A DNA stretch of 64,000 bases from Diprion similis (GCF_021155765.1 NC_060107.1:15176501-15240500), one strand, 5' to 3'; shown: positions 35,652 to 48,869, counted from the first letter of the stretch. Notes: generated by a model not told the origin, from the sequence alone. Numbers and translations are program-made.

Positions 35652-37396
35652 TCAATAGAGCATTGCTAGCCAGCCGAGGATGAAGCAAGTGCCGCCGAAC
35701 GGTGTCACTTTGCTGAATCGTTTGTCGGAGGTAAATGCAAAGTAGTAGCAAGGACCGCAGAACATCAGAATACCGGAAACCATGAAGACACCAGCCTAGA
35801 ACATGCAACCTTATGAACACCTGTACACTTCATGTATTTAAGAAAATCTGTCCAGAAGCTAGCGAAGGTTCTTACCACATTGGACGCCCTACAAAGCGGC
35901 AGGCCCAGCAGGGCCAAAGTGTGAATAAAGTGGTACCTATTGGCCGTTTCAAAAATCCTGATACTATCTCTGGCGGTGTCTTTCGGATATTGTCCTGAAG
36001 TCATTTATACAGTTAATAGTATTATTTCTACAAAGTGTCGTGTAGATTTTGAATCAGAGGTAGAGGTGAAACAAGTGTAAAAAACAATTCAACATACCTA
36101 AGAATCAATAGTCCCGTTGCATAGAAATGATTCTGTACAAATTTGAAGTATACAAGATACCATAATTTTTTACATTCAGTTGGTTTTTTTTTTAGATAAT
36201 TGTTTTGGTCAGCAAAACGTTTAAAATGACTAAACTCTGCTATTTTCAGCCAATTTTAATGTTTTTCGGCACATTTTGCTCACTTACCAAATCTCCACAA
36301 GTTTTTGGAAAAAAATCAAGAAAACTTACAGTATAACGTGTTTATGATGGACATGAAGTGTAATGTTCATAAACATCTTTTGGGTCACGATCGCACTAAT
36401 CGATTTGTACACAGTTTAAAGATAAATAATTGTAAAAATTTTCTCAGACTATCTGTGGTAATCTCTGTGGTTATCAAAATAACGCAACAAACATTAGAAT
36501 CGGATGAAACAACACCAGAGGTTGATTATTTCGAATGTTTTAATTATAAAACCTTTTCTCAAATTGTTGAAATCTTAGCTTGTGTTATTCGAATCTGCTC
36601 AGAATCAGTGATATTTGTAGTAGTGATGTTATTTCATTTGTGTTCAGTAATTGGCACAAATATAATTGTCGAGATTTTTTCCTCAGATTTTTTATCTGTT
36701 TTCATCTCCTGATTTGGATGGTAAGGCCTGTTCATTCTTAAAGGAAGGTCAAGTCAACATATTCCAACTTACGGTGAGCTCCGTATGCACCAAGGATTAC
36801 CGCTAACGCTCCACTGAATGCTGCAAGTCTCACGTAAGGTCCGGTAGTGGCTGCAAGCTTCCATAACGGAACAGGAGATGGTACAACCATTTTAAAATCT
36901 GCCTGTGGAGTTAATCCTACGTAACTCACTAACTGAAATTAAAAAAACAAAATATAATTAAATTGACTTTCTCTGTGATCAATGTGGTTGTAGTACTAAT
37001 GCTTGAAAATTTATGAGGCGAATAACTACCAGCAACGTGAATTACTAAGATCAACATTCTGGGTATGAAAATATCTGTCACAAAGTTGAAATAAAAATAT
37101 ATTTAAAAAAAAAAGGGACAATATGTGAATTTACTTTTTCATTTAATTAAGTATACTAGGTAGATACATGTAATTATTAATTGTTCAAATATACAAATGC
37201 AGTGCATGACATTTACTTATGTCTGTTCTGAGTGGAAAAATACTAATGATATGAAAATAAATAATGCGATGTCATGCAGTGTGCTCGTGAATCGATTAAC
37301 ACTTACGCCGGTGATTGTGCTCTTAGCGATGTCAAATGCGTTAGAACTGAGGGGATTAGTATACAACGCGTAATTCAACGCTTCTTGAATTCCCAT
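35652..37396 (-). CDS. TMEM256: TMEM256 / DUF423-family small membrane protein (4 exons, complete)
   Basis: Minus-strand exons 37396-37307, 36932-36773, 35994-35876 and 35795-35652 join at GT-AG sites to give 170 aa. Family motifs are YVRLAAFSGALAVILGAYGA followed by H-R, then an ANRYHFIHTLALLGLPLC helix. Two further hydrophobic helices follow: AGVFMVSGILMFCGPCYYFA and TPFGGTCFILGWLAMLY. This is the layout of TMEM256 (DUF423), a small multi-pass membrane protein of poorly known function, found in vertebrate mitochondria-rich tissues and exosomes. The human protein is about 113 aa; the extra N-terminal 55 residues here (MGIQEALNYALYTNPLSSNA onward) come from exon 1 and the start of exon 2 and seem to be an insect extension. 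The ATG at 37396 was preferred over an upstream in-frame TTG. Intron 2 holds a family A foldback repeat. Confidence 0.88.
36060..36720. repeat. Dispersed repeat family A, copy 6, complete foldback (TMEM256 intron 2)
   Basis: The left part is in plus orientation ('catagaaatgattctg', 'gactaaactctgctatttt'). The right part is inverted: the reverse complement of 36539-36600 reads 'aataacacaagctaagattt', then 'tttgagaaaaggttttataa', matching the left arms of the other copies. This is the clearest evidence that family A has long terminal inverted arms. The open frame across it is not a gene. Confidence 0.65.
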
Positions 37397-37406
37397 TTTT
37401 CGATTC

Positions 37407-37433
37407 AACCTAACCTAACCTAACCTAACCTAA
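37407..37433. repeat. (CCTAA)n / (TTAGG)n telomere-type repeat beside the TMEM256 start
   Basis: Five CCTAA units on the plus strand (TTAGG on the TMEM256 sense strand) end 11 bases before the ATG. TTAGG is the insect telomere repeat. Here it is an internal tract, in the probable 5' UTR or core promoter. Confidence 0.9.
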
Positions 37434-37530
37434 GACGGCGTACCGATTATTTTAAATGCGGTGCTCAAATTCGTTTCAGATCATTGCTCACTCACGCGCA
37501 CGTTTGACACTTTTTCTGTAAATCGAATAC

Positions 37531-37700
37531 GCCAATAAAGGGCGCTTCCCTTTTACATCAATTTTCCGACACAAATCGACACTAAGTAATTTCATTGGTC
37601 GGATCTAACGGAATGAATCAATGAAATCATTTAGTGTCGTGTTGTGTCATAAAATTGATGTAAAAGGCACGAGGTAAGTAAAGGGAAAGCGCTCATAGGC
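37531..37700. mobile_element. Palindromic MITE-like element upstream of TMEM256
   Basis: 'ttttacatcaatttt', 'gacacaa', 'cgacactaa' and 'atttcattg' (37551-37596) recur in inverse order at 37619-37665. The outer ends also pair ('gcgcttccctt' against 'aagggaaagcgc'), with about 17 extra bases in the right arm. There is no coding sequence. Confidence 0.65.
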
Positions 37701-38284
37701 TGGCTGTTCACAGGCAGCAAAAAATGCTGTCGCTGTATTTTGCTGCCTAGTTTTTGATCAATGAAAATGCCAATAAAGATTAAAGCAGCTAGGGAGGTGT
37801 TACCTTAGGCTGAATTTTCACGGGCGTCAAATTGGTCAGCGGCGAAAAGATGCCCACGAAATAGGTTCCGAACTTGTCTGAACTACGTGGTTGAGTAGCT
37901 GATTCTGAAATACGTATTTATCATAAGAATTGTAAAATCTAGGAATATTAAATAGAAGGGTGAACTAACGGGGATAATTTCGAGAAAGTGGTAATTGAAG
38001 AAATCTAATAAAACGTTAGCAGTTTTTCCAGGAAGAAACATATATAATCTAATTCATTCTCATTATTCCGGAACAGTGCACTCCTGAATGATGAAAATGT
38101 CTTTTCATACGATTATTACCGCATGGTCCAATCTGAAAATATTGCGGTGTGCACAGGGTCTTTCTACGGAACAATAAACGATACCCAAAAAGATATATAT
38201 CAATACTTCATTCGTGTCAATGCATTACATGTATTGCGGTTCTAGATTAATGAGAATGTTATGACATTAAGTTCGATTATTTTC
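37701..38284. other. Spacer left of the satellite, with transposon-end-like motifs
   Basis: Two related motifs occur: 'taggctggctgttcacaggc' (about 37696) and 'taggctgaattttcacgggc' (about 37807). A close inverse of the second lies on the far side of the satellite at about 60400. Otherwise nothing is recognised. Confidence 0.4.
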
Positions 38285-38972
38285 TTATTGTGGAATGCGT
38301 TGTAAAGAACGTATCAAAAGCTAGAGCCAAGAAACGAAAAATTTCCTTCGTAATTCCATTGCTGTTAAACCTATGCTATTTTTAATGTCTTTATCGCATT
38401 CCCCAGGGACCAATTAGCGAAAATAGAATCTTGTAGAACAGTTCTGGGACGAGAAGTATCCGAGCTCTGAAAATCGCGAAAAAACAAGGCTAATCCCTTT
38501 GGATTTGATTGGCTGAAATTTAGCGAATTTAAAAAACTTGCACTGCAGTTGGTCTACGCTCTTTTTGCTGTATTTTCTACGTTTCTGAGTGTCCGAATAG
38601 TCTAGGAAGGGTCATACAAATCGTATTCAAGACAAAATATTTTTCGCCCAAAAAATAAGTAAGGCTAACCCACCTGGATTTTTTGCAAAAATTTCGATGA
38701 CTTTGAAAAATGCTGCAAAAACTTCTTTGTTACACTATTCCAACGTCGTTATGCGAGAGAAATCGATGGAACGCAGTCCCAACATGCTGCGAACAGCGCG
38801 TAAAAAGTGACAGCCGAAAAACTGAAAATTTTTATCGTCATTTCTATGCTGTTGGTCCTACGCTCTTTTTGCTGTGTTTTCTGAGTTCCTAAGCGTCCAA
38901 TTAATCTAGGAAGGGTCATGCAAATCGGTTCCGAGACGAAAAATTCTCGGCTCCAAAAAAGTAAGGCTAACC
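38285..38972 (+). repeat. Left degenerate edge of the 312-bp satellite, part 1
   Basis: Diverged monomers can be aligned block by block with the core: 'aaaagctagagccaagaaacg', then 'attccattgctgttaaacct', then 'cccagggaccaattagcg', then 'aaggctaatccctttggat'. Similarity fades towards 38285, which is taken as the approximate edge. Confidence 0.7.
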
Positions 38973-39685
38973 CACATGCTGTTTGCCACCAGGAGAATAC
39001 CAGACGTATGCCAGGCATACGTGAAGAACGCACTAGTGCGGCTTGAACGAAAGCTGGAAGAGATGAAAGAAAGAGAGCACATCCACGAACATGACACCAG
39101 AGCCAGGACACGAGAAAACCTCACACTACCAAAAACTAAAACAACAATTGGGCATAGACCGGAAAAAGTGATTGTAAACAAGCTATATAATAGAATGCCA
39201 TGAAAATAGAGCAAAAATGTGTTGAGGGGTTTCAAAAAAAGTATTACAAAATGGATTGTACAACAGGGAAGAAATTTTTACGATAGACTCACCATCACTA
39301 AAAAATCAGCTGCTGAAAAAACTGTCTAAGAAAATAGAAGTATACCAAATGTTTATTGATGAGTATGAGTGAGTTAATGAGTATAGATGAAAAATTAAGT
39401 ACAAGTGAATCGATAAGTATAGGCTGATGAACGAATAGGAAGTATTGATGAGTGATAAGTGTGAAATCGTGGATAATTAGGTGCAGATGTAAATGAATGA
39501 AATGCAAGCACACAAATGAAGCAATAAATTGTAATTTGAAAATAAGCGTAACAACTTGCCACTAGGGAAAGAAAACGACTCCAGCCAAACAAGCATATTA
39601 GATGCTCAGGCACAGGAGACCAAAAAATATCGATAAGAAGAAAGATCGGTATGTAAAAAATTCAGAACGTGATTTCAATAAATCT
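38973..39685 (+). mobile_element. 5'-truncated non-LTR retrotransposon (LINE) fragment inserted in satellite edge
   Basis: The satellite breaks off at about 38973 and resumes at about 39686. The insert has an open frame at 38976-39203 ending TRENLTLPKTKTTIGHRPEK, then VIVNKLYNRMP. Further on in the same frame it reads FKKSITKWIVQQGRNFYDRL. The order 'TR..nl.lP..kT.iG', 'lyN.lP', 'FKk...wl....fY' is the C-terminal tail after the reverse transcriptase of CR1/Jockey-like LINEs. Stops interrupt it, and the 3' part is AT-rich UTR-like sequence. It is dead. Confidence 0.65.
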
Positions 39686-40590
39686 AATGGACGTCAAAAA
39701 ATGCTGCAAATAACTCTTTCATGCACTATTCCGACGTAATCTTGTGAAAGAAATCGATTGAATGCATTCCCAATACGCTGTGAGCAACGGATCAAGGGTT
39801 ACAGCCGAAGAACTGAAGACATCCTTTTTCTTATTATTTTCATGCTGGTCTCCCATACTTAATTTCTTTGCTGTTGATTCCCACAATAGTTTTCATGTGT
39901 TTTCCTGAGTTCCTGGGCGTCCAATTAATCTAGAAAAGGTCATGCAAATCGATTTCGAGACGAAAAATTCTCGGCTCAAAAAATGACCAAAAAGTACGGC
40001 TAACGCCTTTGGAATTTTTGAGAAAATTTCTGCGATTCTGAAAAGTACTGTGATGAATTCTTTCAGGCACTATTCCGACGAAATTTTGCGGGAGATATCG
40101 AATGAGCGCAGTCCAAATGCGCTGCGAGTAACGAAACAAAAGTTACAGCCAAATAACGAAAGACGTATTTTCTCAATTTTTCTGCTGCTGGTCTTTGCGT
40201 CGTGATTTCTCTGCTGTTAGTCCTACGCTCTTTTTGCTGTGTTATCTGAGCTTCTGGGCGTCCGATTAATCTAGATAAGGTCATACAAATCGACTCCAAG
40301 TCGAAATATTCTCGGCTCAAAAATGATCAAGAAAGTAGGGCTAACCCCTTTGGATTTTTCCGAATATTTCGACACTTTTGGGAAGTGTTGCAACAAATTC
40401 TTTGAGGTACTATTCCGACGTAATTTTGCGAGAGAAATCGATTGTGCGCATTCTGAATGCGCTGCGAGTGACGGATCAAAAATTAGAGCCAAAAAACGGA
40501 AGATGAATTTTTTTTATTTTTCTGCTGCTGGTCTTTTTGTCGTCGTTTCGATGGCGTTTATCCTACGCTCTTTTTGCTGTGTTTTATAAG
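39686..40590 (+). repeat. Left degenerate edge of the satellite, part 2
   Basis: Two to three diverged monomers with spacing of about 340 bases (the 'gagttcctggg'-type block recurs near 39910, 40250 and 40595), against 312 in the core. Extra sequence lies between the 'cagcc' block and the 'ctgctgttggtcct' block, which is itself partly duplicated (40180-40225). Confidence 0.75.
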
Positions 40591-43500
40591 TAGCTGGGCT
40601 TCTAATCAATCTGAAAAAGGGTCATACTAATCGATTCCGAAACAAGAAATTCTCGGTTCCAAAAATGTCCAAAAAAGTGAGGCTAACCCCTTTGGATTTT
40701 TGCCGGAAATTTGGACCACTTCGAAAAGTGCTGCAATTATTTCTTTAGGGCACTATTCTGACATAATTTTGCGGGAGAAATCGATTGAGTGCAGTCCGAA
40801 TACGCTGCGAGCAACGGTTTAAAAGTTACAGCCAAAAAACTGCGGATTTTCGTCGTCATTTCTCTGCTGTTGGTCCTAAGCTTTTTTCAGTGTGTTTTTT
40901 GAGTTCCTGGGGTTCCAATTAGCCAAAAAATGGTCATACAAATCAATTCGGAGACCAGAAATTTTCGGCTCCAGAAATCGCAAAAATAGTGAGGCTAACC
41001 CCTTTGGATTTTTGCCGAAAATTTTGACGATTCCGGAAAATGCTGCAATTAATTCTTTAGGGCACTATTCCGACGTAATTTTGCGGGAGAAATCGTTTAA
41101 GCACAGTCACAATACGCTGCGAGCAACGGATCAAAAGTGACGGTCAAAAAACCGCAGATTTTCGTCGTCATTTCTCTGCTGTTGGTCCTACGCTGTTTTC
41201 AACGTGTTTTTTGAGTTCCTGGGGTTCCAATTAGCCAAAAATTGGTCATACAAATCAATTCGGAGATCAGAAATTTTCGGCTCCAGAAATCGCGAAAAAA
41301 GTAAGGCTAACCCCTTTGGATTTTTGCCGAAAATTTGAACGACTCCGGAAAATGCTGCAATTAATTCTTCAGGGCACTATTCCGACGTAATTTTGCGGGA
41401 GAAATCGATTGAGCACAGTCCCAATACGCTGCGAGCAACGGATCAAAAGTAACAGCTCAAAAACTGCGAAATTTCGTCGTCATTTCTCTGCTGTTGGTCC
41501 TACGCAGTTTTTAATGCGTTTTTTGAGTTCCTGGGGTTCCAATTAGCCGAATAATGGTCATACAAATCAATTCGGAGACCAGAAATTTTCAGCTCCAGAA
41601 ATCGAAAAAAAAGTAAGGCTAACCGCTTTGGATTTTTGCCGAAAATTTCGACGACTTCGGAAAATGCTGCAATTAATTCTTTAGGGCACTATTCCGACGT
41701 AATTTTGCGGGAGAAATCGATTGAGCACAGTCCCAATACGCTGCGAGCAACGAATCAAAAGTTACAGTCAAAAAACTGCAGATTCTCGTCGTTATTGCTC
41801 TGCTGTTGGTCCTGAGTATTTTTCAATGTGTTTTTTGAGTTCCTGGGGTTCCAATTAGCCAAAAAATGGTCATACAAATCAATTCGGAGACCAGAAATTT
41901 TCGGCTCCAGAAATCGCGAAAAAAGTAAGGCTAACCCCTTTGGATTTTTGCCGAAAATTTTAACGACTCCGGAAAATGCTGCAATTAATTCTTCAGGGCA
42001 CTATTCCGACGTAATTTTGCGGGAGAAATCGATTGAACACAGTCCCAATACGCTGCGAGCAACGGATCAAAAGTTACAGTCAAAAAACTGCAGATTCTCG
42101 TCGTCATTTCTCTGCTGTTGGTCCTAAGCATTTTTCAATGTGTTTTTTGAGTTTCTAGGGTTCCAATTAGCCAAAGAATGGTCATACAAATCAATTCGGA
42201 GACCAGAAATTTTCAGCTCCAGAAATTGCAAAAAAAGTAAGGCTAACCCCTTTGAATTTTTGCCGAAAATTTTGACGACTTCGGAAAATGCTGCAATTAA
42301 TTCTTTGGGGCACTATTCCGACGTAATTTTGCGGGAGAAATCGATTAAACACAGTCACAATACGCTGCGAGCAACGGATCAGAAGTTCGAGTCAAAAAGC
42401 TGCAGATTTTCGTCGTCATTTCTCTGCTGTTGGTCCTAAGCATTTTTTAATGTGTTTTTTGAGTTCCTGGGGTTCCAATTAGCCAAAAAATGGTCATACA
42501 AATCAATTCGGGGACCAGAAATTTTCGGCTCCAGAAATCGCAAAAAAAGTAAGGCTAACCCCTTTGGATTTTTGCCAAAAATTTTGACGACTTCGGAAAA
42601 TGCTGCAATTAATTCTTTGGGGCACTATTCCGACGTAATTTTGCGGGAGAAATCGATTAAACACAGTCACAAAACGCTGCGAGCAACGGATCAGAAGTTA
42701 CAGTCAAAAAACTGCAGATTTTCGTCGTCATTTCTCTGCTGTTGGTCCTAAGCATTTTTTGATGTGTTTTTTGAGTTCCTGGGGTTCCAATTAGCCAAAA
42801 AATGGTCATACAAATCAATTCGGAGACCAGAAATTTTCGGCTCCAGAAATCGCAAGAAAAGTAAGGCTAACCCCTTTGGATTTTTGCCGAAAATTTTGAC
42901 GACTCCGGAAAATGCTGCAAATAATTCTTTGGGGCACTATTCCGACGTAATTTTGCGGGAGAAATCGATTGAACACAGTCCCAATACGCTGCGAGCAACG
43001 GATCAGAAGTTACAGTGAAAAAACTGCAGATTTTCGTCGTCATTTCTCTGCTGTTGGTCCTGAGCATTTTTAAATGTGTTTTTTGAGTTCCTGGGGTTCC
43101 AATTAGCCAAAAAATGGTCATACAAATCAATTGGAAGACCAGAAATTTTCGGCTCCAGAAATCGCAAAAAAAGTAAGGCTAACCCCTTTGGATTTTTGCC
43201 GAAAATTTTGACGACTTCGGAAAATGCTGCAATCAATTCTTTGGGGCACTATTCCGACGTAATTTCGCGAGAGAAATCGATTGAGCACAGTCCCAATACG
43301 CTGCGAGCAACGGATCACAAGTTACAGCTCGAAAACTGCGGATTTTCGTCGTCATTTCTCTGCTGTTGGTCCTACGCAGTTTTTAATGCGTTTTTTGAGT
43401 TCCTGGGGTTCCAATTAGCCGAAAAATGGTCATACAAATCAATTCGGAGACCAGAAATTTTCGGCTCCAGAAATCGAAAAAAAAGTAAGGCTAACCCCTT

Positions 43501-44824
43501 TGGATTTTTGCCGAAAATTTCGACGACTTCGGAAAATGCTGCAATTAATTCTTTAGGGCACTATTCCGACGTAATTTTGCGGGAGAAATCGATTGAGCAT
43601 AGTCCCAATACGCTGCGAGCAGCGGATCAAAAGTGACAGTCAAAAAACTGCAGATTCTCGTCGTCATTTCTCTGCTGTTGGTCCTACGCTGTTTTCAACG
43701 TGTTTTTTGAGTTCCTGGGGTTCCAATTAGCCAAAAAATGGTCATACGAATCAATTCGGAGACCAGAAATTTTCGGCTCTAGAAATCGCAAAAAAAGTAA
43801 GGCTAACCCCTTTGGATTTTTGCCGAAAATTTCGACAACTTCGGAAAATGCTGCAATTAATTCTTTGGGGCACTATTCCGACGTAATTTTGCGGGAGAAA
43901 TTGATTGAGCACAGTCCCAATACGCTGCGAGCAACGGATCAAAAGTTACAGCGAAAAAACTGCAGATTTTCGTCGTCATTTCTCTGCTGTTGGTCCTACG
44001 CTGTTTTCAACGTGTTTTTTGAGTTCCTGGGGTTCCAATTAGCCAAAAAATGGTCATACAAATCAATTCGGAGACCAGAAATTTTCGGCTCTAGAAATCG
44101 CAAAAAAAGTGAGGCTAACCCCTTTGGATTTTTGCCGAAAATTTCGACGACTTCGGAAAATGCTGCAATTAATTCTTTAGGGCACTATTCCGACGTAATT
44201 TTGCGGGAGAAATCGATTGAGCACAGTCCCAATACGCTGCGAGCAACGGATCAAAAGTTACAGCGAAAGAACTGCAGATTTTCGTCGTCATTTCTCTGCT
44301 GTTGGTCCTACGCTGTTTTCAACGTGTCTTTCGAGTTCCTGGGGTTCCAATAAGCCAAGAAATGGTCATACAAATCAATTCGGAGACCAGAAATTTTCGG
44401 CTCTAGAAATCGCAAAAAAAGTGAGGCTAACCCCTTTGGATTTTTGCCGAAAATTTCGACGACTTCGGAAAATGCTGCAATTAATTCTTTAGGGCACTAT
44501 TCCGACGTAATTTTGCGGGAGAAATCGATTGAGCACAGTCCCAATACGCTGCGAGCAACGGATCAAAAGTTACAGCGAAAAAACTGCAGATTTTCGTCGT
44601 CATTTCTCTGCTGTTGGTCCTACGCTGTTTTCAACGTGTCTTTCGAGTTCCTGGGGTTCCAATAAGCCAAGAAATGGTCATACAAATCAATTCGGAGACC
44701 AGAAATCTTCGGCTCTAGAAATCGCAAAAAAAGTAAGGCTAACCCCTTTGGATTTTTGCCGAAAATTTCGACGACTTCGGAAAATCTTGCAATTAATTCT
44801 TTAGGGCACTATTCCGACGTAATT

Positions 44825-47195
44825 TTGCGGGAGAAATCGATTGAGCACAGTCCCAATACGCTGCGAGCAACGGATCAAAAGTTACAGCAAAAAAACTGCA
44901 GATTTTCGTCGTCATTTCTCTGCTGTTGGTCCTACGCTGTTTTCAACGTGTTTTTTGAGTTCCTGGGGTTGCACTTAGCCAAAAAATGGTCATACAAATT
45001 AATTCGGAGACCAGAAATTTTCGGCTCTAGAAATCACAAAGAAAGTAAGGCTAACCCCTTTGGATTTTTGCCGAAAATTTTGACGACTTCGGAAAATGCT
45101 GCAATTAATTCTTTGGGGCACTATTCCGACGTAATTTTGCGGGAGAAATCGATTGAGCACAGTCCCAATACGCTGCGAGCAACGGATCAAAAGTGACAGC
45201 GGAAAAACTGCAGATTCTCGTCGTCATTTCTCTGCTGTTGGTCCTACGCTGTTTTCAACGTGTTTTTTGAGTTCCTGGGGTTCCAATAAGCCAAGAAATG
45301 GTCATACAAATCAATTCGGAGACCAGAAATTTTCGGCTCTAGAAATCGCAAAAAAGTAAGGCTAACCCCTTTGGATTTTTGCCGAAAATTTCGACGACTT
45401 CGGAAAATGCTGCAGTTAATTCTTTAGGGCACTATTCCGACGTAATTTTGCGGGAGAAATCGATTGAGCACAGTCCCAATACGCTGCGAGCAACGGATCA
45501 AAAGTTACAGTCAAAAAACTGCAGATTCTCGTCGTCATTTCTCTGCTGTTGGTCCTACGCTGTTTTCAATGTGTTTTTTGAGTTCCTGGGGTTCCGATTA
45601 GCCAAAAAATAGTCATACAAATCAATTCGGAGACCAGAAATTTTCATCTCCAGAAATCGCAAAAAAAGTAAGGCTAACCCCTTTGGATTTTTGTCAAGAA
45701 TTTTGACGACTTCATAAAATGCTGCAATTAATTCTTTAGGGCACTATTCCGACGTGATTTTGCGGGAGAAATCGATTGAGCACAGTCTTAATACGCTGCG
45801 AGCAACGGATCAAAAGTTACAGGGAAAAAACTGCAGATTTTTGTCGTCATTTCTCTGCTGTTGGTCCTACGCTGTTTTCAACGTGTCTTTCGAGTTCCTG
45901 GGGTTTCAATAAGCCAAGAAATGGTCATACAAATCAATTCGGAGACCAGAAATTTTCATCTCCAGAAATCGCAAAAAAAGTAAGGCTAACCCCTTTGGAT
46001 TTTTGTCAAAAATTTTGACGACTTCATAAAATGCTGCAATTAATTCTTTAGGGCACTATTCCGACGTGATTTTGCGGGAGAAATCGATTGAGCACAGTCC
46101 CAATACGCTGCGAGCAACGGATCAAAAGTTACAGCAAAAAAACTGCAGATTTTCGTCGTCATTTCTCTGCTGTTGGTCCTACGCTGTTTTCAACGTGTTT
46201 TTTGAGTTGCTGGGGTTGCACTTAGCCAAAAAATGGTCATACAAATTAATTCGGAGACCAGAAATTTTCGGCTCTAGAAATCACAAAGAAAGTAAGGCTA
46301 ACCCCTTTGGATTTTTGCCGAAAATTTTGACGACTTCGGAAAATGCTGCAATTAATTCTTTGGGGCACTATTCCGACGTAATTTTGCGGGAGAAATCGAT
46401 TGAGCACAGTCCCAATACGCTGCGAGCAACGGATCAAAAGTGACAGCGGAAAAACTGCAGATTCTCGTCGTCATTTCTCTGCTGTTGGTCCTACGCTGTT
46501 TTCAACGTGTTTTTTGAGTTCCTGGGGTTCCAATAAGCCAAGAAATGGTCATACAAATCAATTCGGAGACCAGAAATTTTCGGCTCTAGAAATCGCAAAA
46601 AAGTAAGGCTAACCCCTTTGGATTTTTGCCGAAAATTTCGACGACTTCGGAAAATGCTGCAGTTAATTCTTTAGGGCACTATTCCGACGTAATTTTGCGG
46701 GAGAAATCGATTGAGCACAGTCCCAATACGCTGCGAGCAACGGATCAAAAGTTACAGTCAAAAAACTGCAGATTCTCGTCGTCATTTCTCTGCTGTTGGT
46801 CCTACGCTGTTTTCAATGTGTTTTTTGAGTTCCTGGGGTTCCGATTAGCCAAAAAATAGTCATACAAATCAATTCGGAGACCAGAAATTTTCATCTCCAG
46901 AAATCGCAAAAAAAGTAAGGCTAACCCCTTTGGATTTTTGTCAAGAATTTTGACGACTTCATAAAATGCTGCAATTAATTCTTTAGGGCACTATTCCGAC
47001 GTGATTTTGCGGGAGAAATCGATTGAGCACAGTCTTAATACGCTGCGAGCAACGGATCAAAAGTTACAGGGAAAAAACTGCAGATTTTTGTCGTCATTTC
47101 TCTGCTGTTGGTCCTACGCTGTTTTCAACGTGTCTTTCGAGTTCCTGGGGTTCCAATAAGCCAAGAAATGGTCATACAAATCAATTCGGAGACCA
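44825..47195 (+). repeat. Recent tandem duplication of a four-monomer block inside the satellite
   Basis: 44825-45948 and 46072-47195 are nearly identical at an offset of 1247 bases. They share private variants such as 'aatcacaaagaaagtaagg' (45035 and 46282) and 'gtcaagaattttgacg'. One of the rare differences is cctgggg against gctgggg. Confidence 0.85.
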
Positions 47196-48869
47196 GAAAT
47201 TTTCGGCTTCAGAAATCGCAAAAAAAGTAAGGCTAACCCCTTTGGATTTTTGCCGAAAATTTCGACGACTTCGGAAAATCTTGCAATTAATTCTTTAGGG
47301 CACTATTCCGACGTAATTTTGCGGGAGAAATCGATTGAGCACAGTCCCAATACGCTGCGAGCAACGGATCAAAAGTGACAGCGAAAAAACTGCAGATTCT
47401 CGTCGTCATTTCTCTGCTGTTGGTCCTACGCTGTTTTCAACGTGTTTTTTAAGTTCCTGGGGTTCCAATAAGCCAAGAAATGGTCATACAAATCAATTCG
47501 GAGACCAGAAATTTTCGGCTCTAGAAATCGCAAAAAAAGTAAGGCTAACCCCTTTGGATTTTTGCCGAAAATTTCGACGACTTCGGAAAATGCTGCAGTT
47601 AATTCTTTAGGGCACTATTTCGACGTAATTTTGCGGGAGAAATCGATTGAGCACAGTCCCAATACGCTGCGAGCAACGGATCAAAAGTTACAGCAAAAAA
47701 ACTGCAGATTTTCGTCGTCATTTCTCTGCTGTTGGTCCTACGCTGTTTTCAACGTGTTTTTTGAGTTCCTGGGGTTGCACTTAGCCAGAAAATGGTCATA
47801 CAAATCAATTCGGAGACCAGAAATTTTCGGCTCTAGAAATCACAAAAAAAGTAAGGCTAACCCCTTTGGATTTTTGCCGAAAATTTCGACGACTTCGGAA
47901 AATGCTGCAGTTCATTCTTTAGGGCACTATTCCGACGTATTTTGCGGGAGAAATCGATTGAGCACAGTCCCAATACGCTGCGAGCAACGGATCAAAAGTT
48001 ACAGTCAAAAAACTGCAGATTCTCGTCGTCATTTCTCTGCTGTTGGTCCTACGCTGTTTTTAATGTGTTTTTTGAGTTCCTGGGGTTCCGATTAGCCAAA
48101 AAATAGTCATACAAATCAATTCGGAGACCAGAAATTTTCATCTCCGGAAATCGCAAAAAAAGTAAGGCTAACCCCTTTGGATTTTTGTCAAAAATTTTGA
48201 CGACTTCATAAAATGCTGCAATTAATTCTTTAGGGCACTATTCCGACGTGATTTTGCGGGAGAAATCGATTGAGCACAGTCCCAATACGCTGCGAGCAAC
48301 GGATCAAAAGTTACAGGGAAAAAACTGCAGATTTTCGTCGTCATTTCTCTGCTGTTGGTCCTACGCTGTTTTCAACGTGTCTTTCGAGTTCCTGGGGTTC
48401 CAATAAGCCAAGAAATGGTCATACAAATCAATTCGGAGACCAGAAATTTTCGGCTCTAGAAATCGCAAAAAAAGTAAGGCTAACCCCTTTGGATTTTTGC
48501 CGAAAATTTCGACGACTTCGGAAAGTCTTGCAATTAATTCTTTAGGGCACTATTCCGACGTAATTTTGCGGGAGAAATCGATTGAGCACAGTCCCAATAC
48601 GCTGCGAGCAACGGATCAAAAGTTACAGTCACAAAACTGCAGATTCTCGTCGTCATTTCTCTGCTGTTGGTCCTACGCTGTTTTCAATGTGTTTTTCGAG
48701 TTCCTGGGGTTCCGATTAGCCAAAAAATAGTCATACAAATCAATTCGGAGACCAGAAATTTTCATCTCCGGAAATCGCAAAAAAAGTAAGGCTAACCCCT
48801 TTGGATTTTTGTCAAAAATTTTGACGACTTCATAAAATGCTGCAATTAATTCTTTAGGGCACTATTCCG

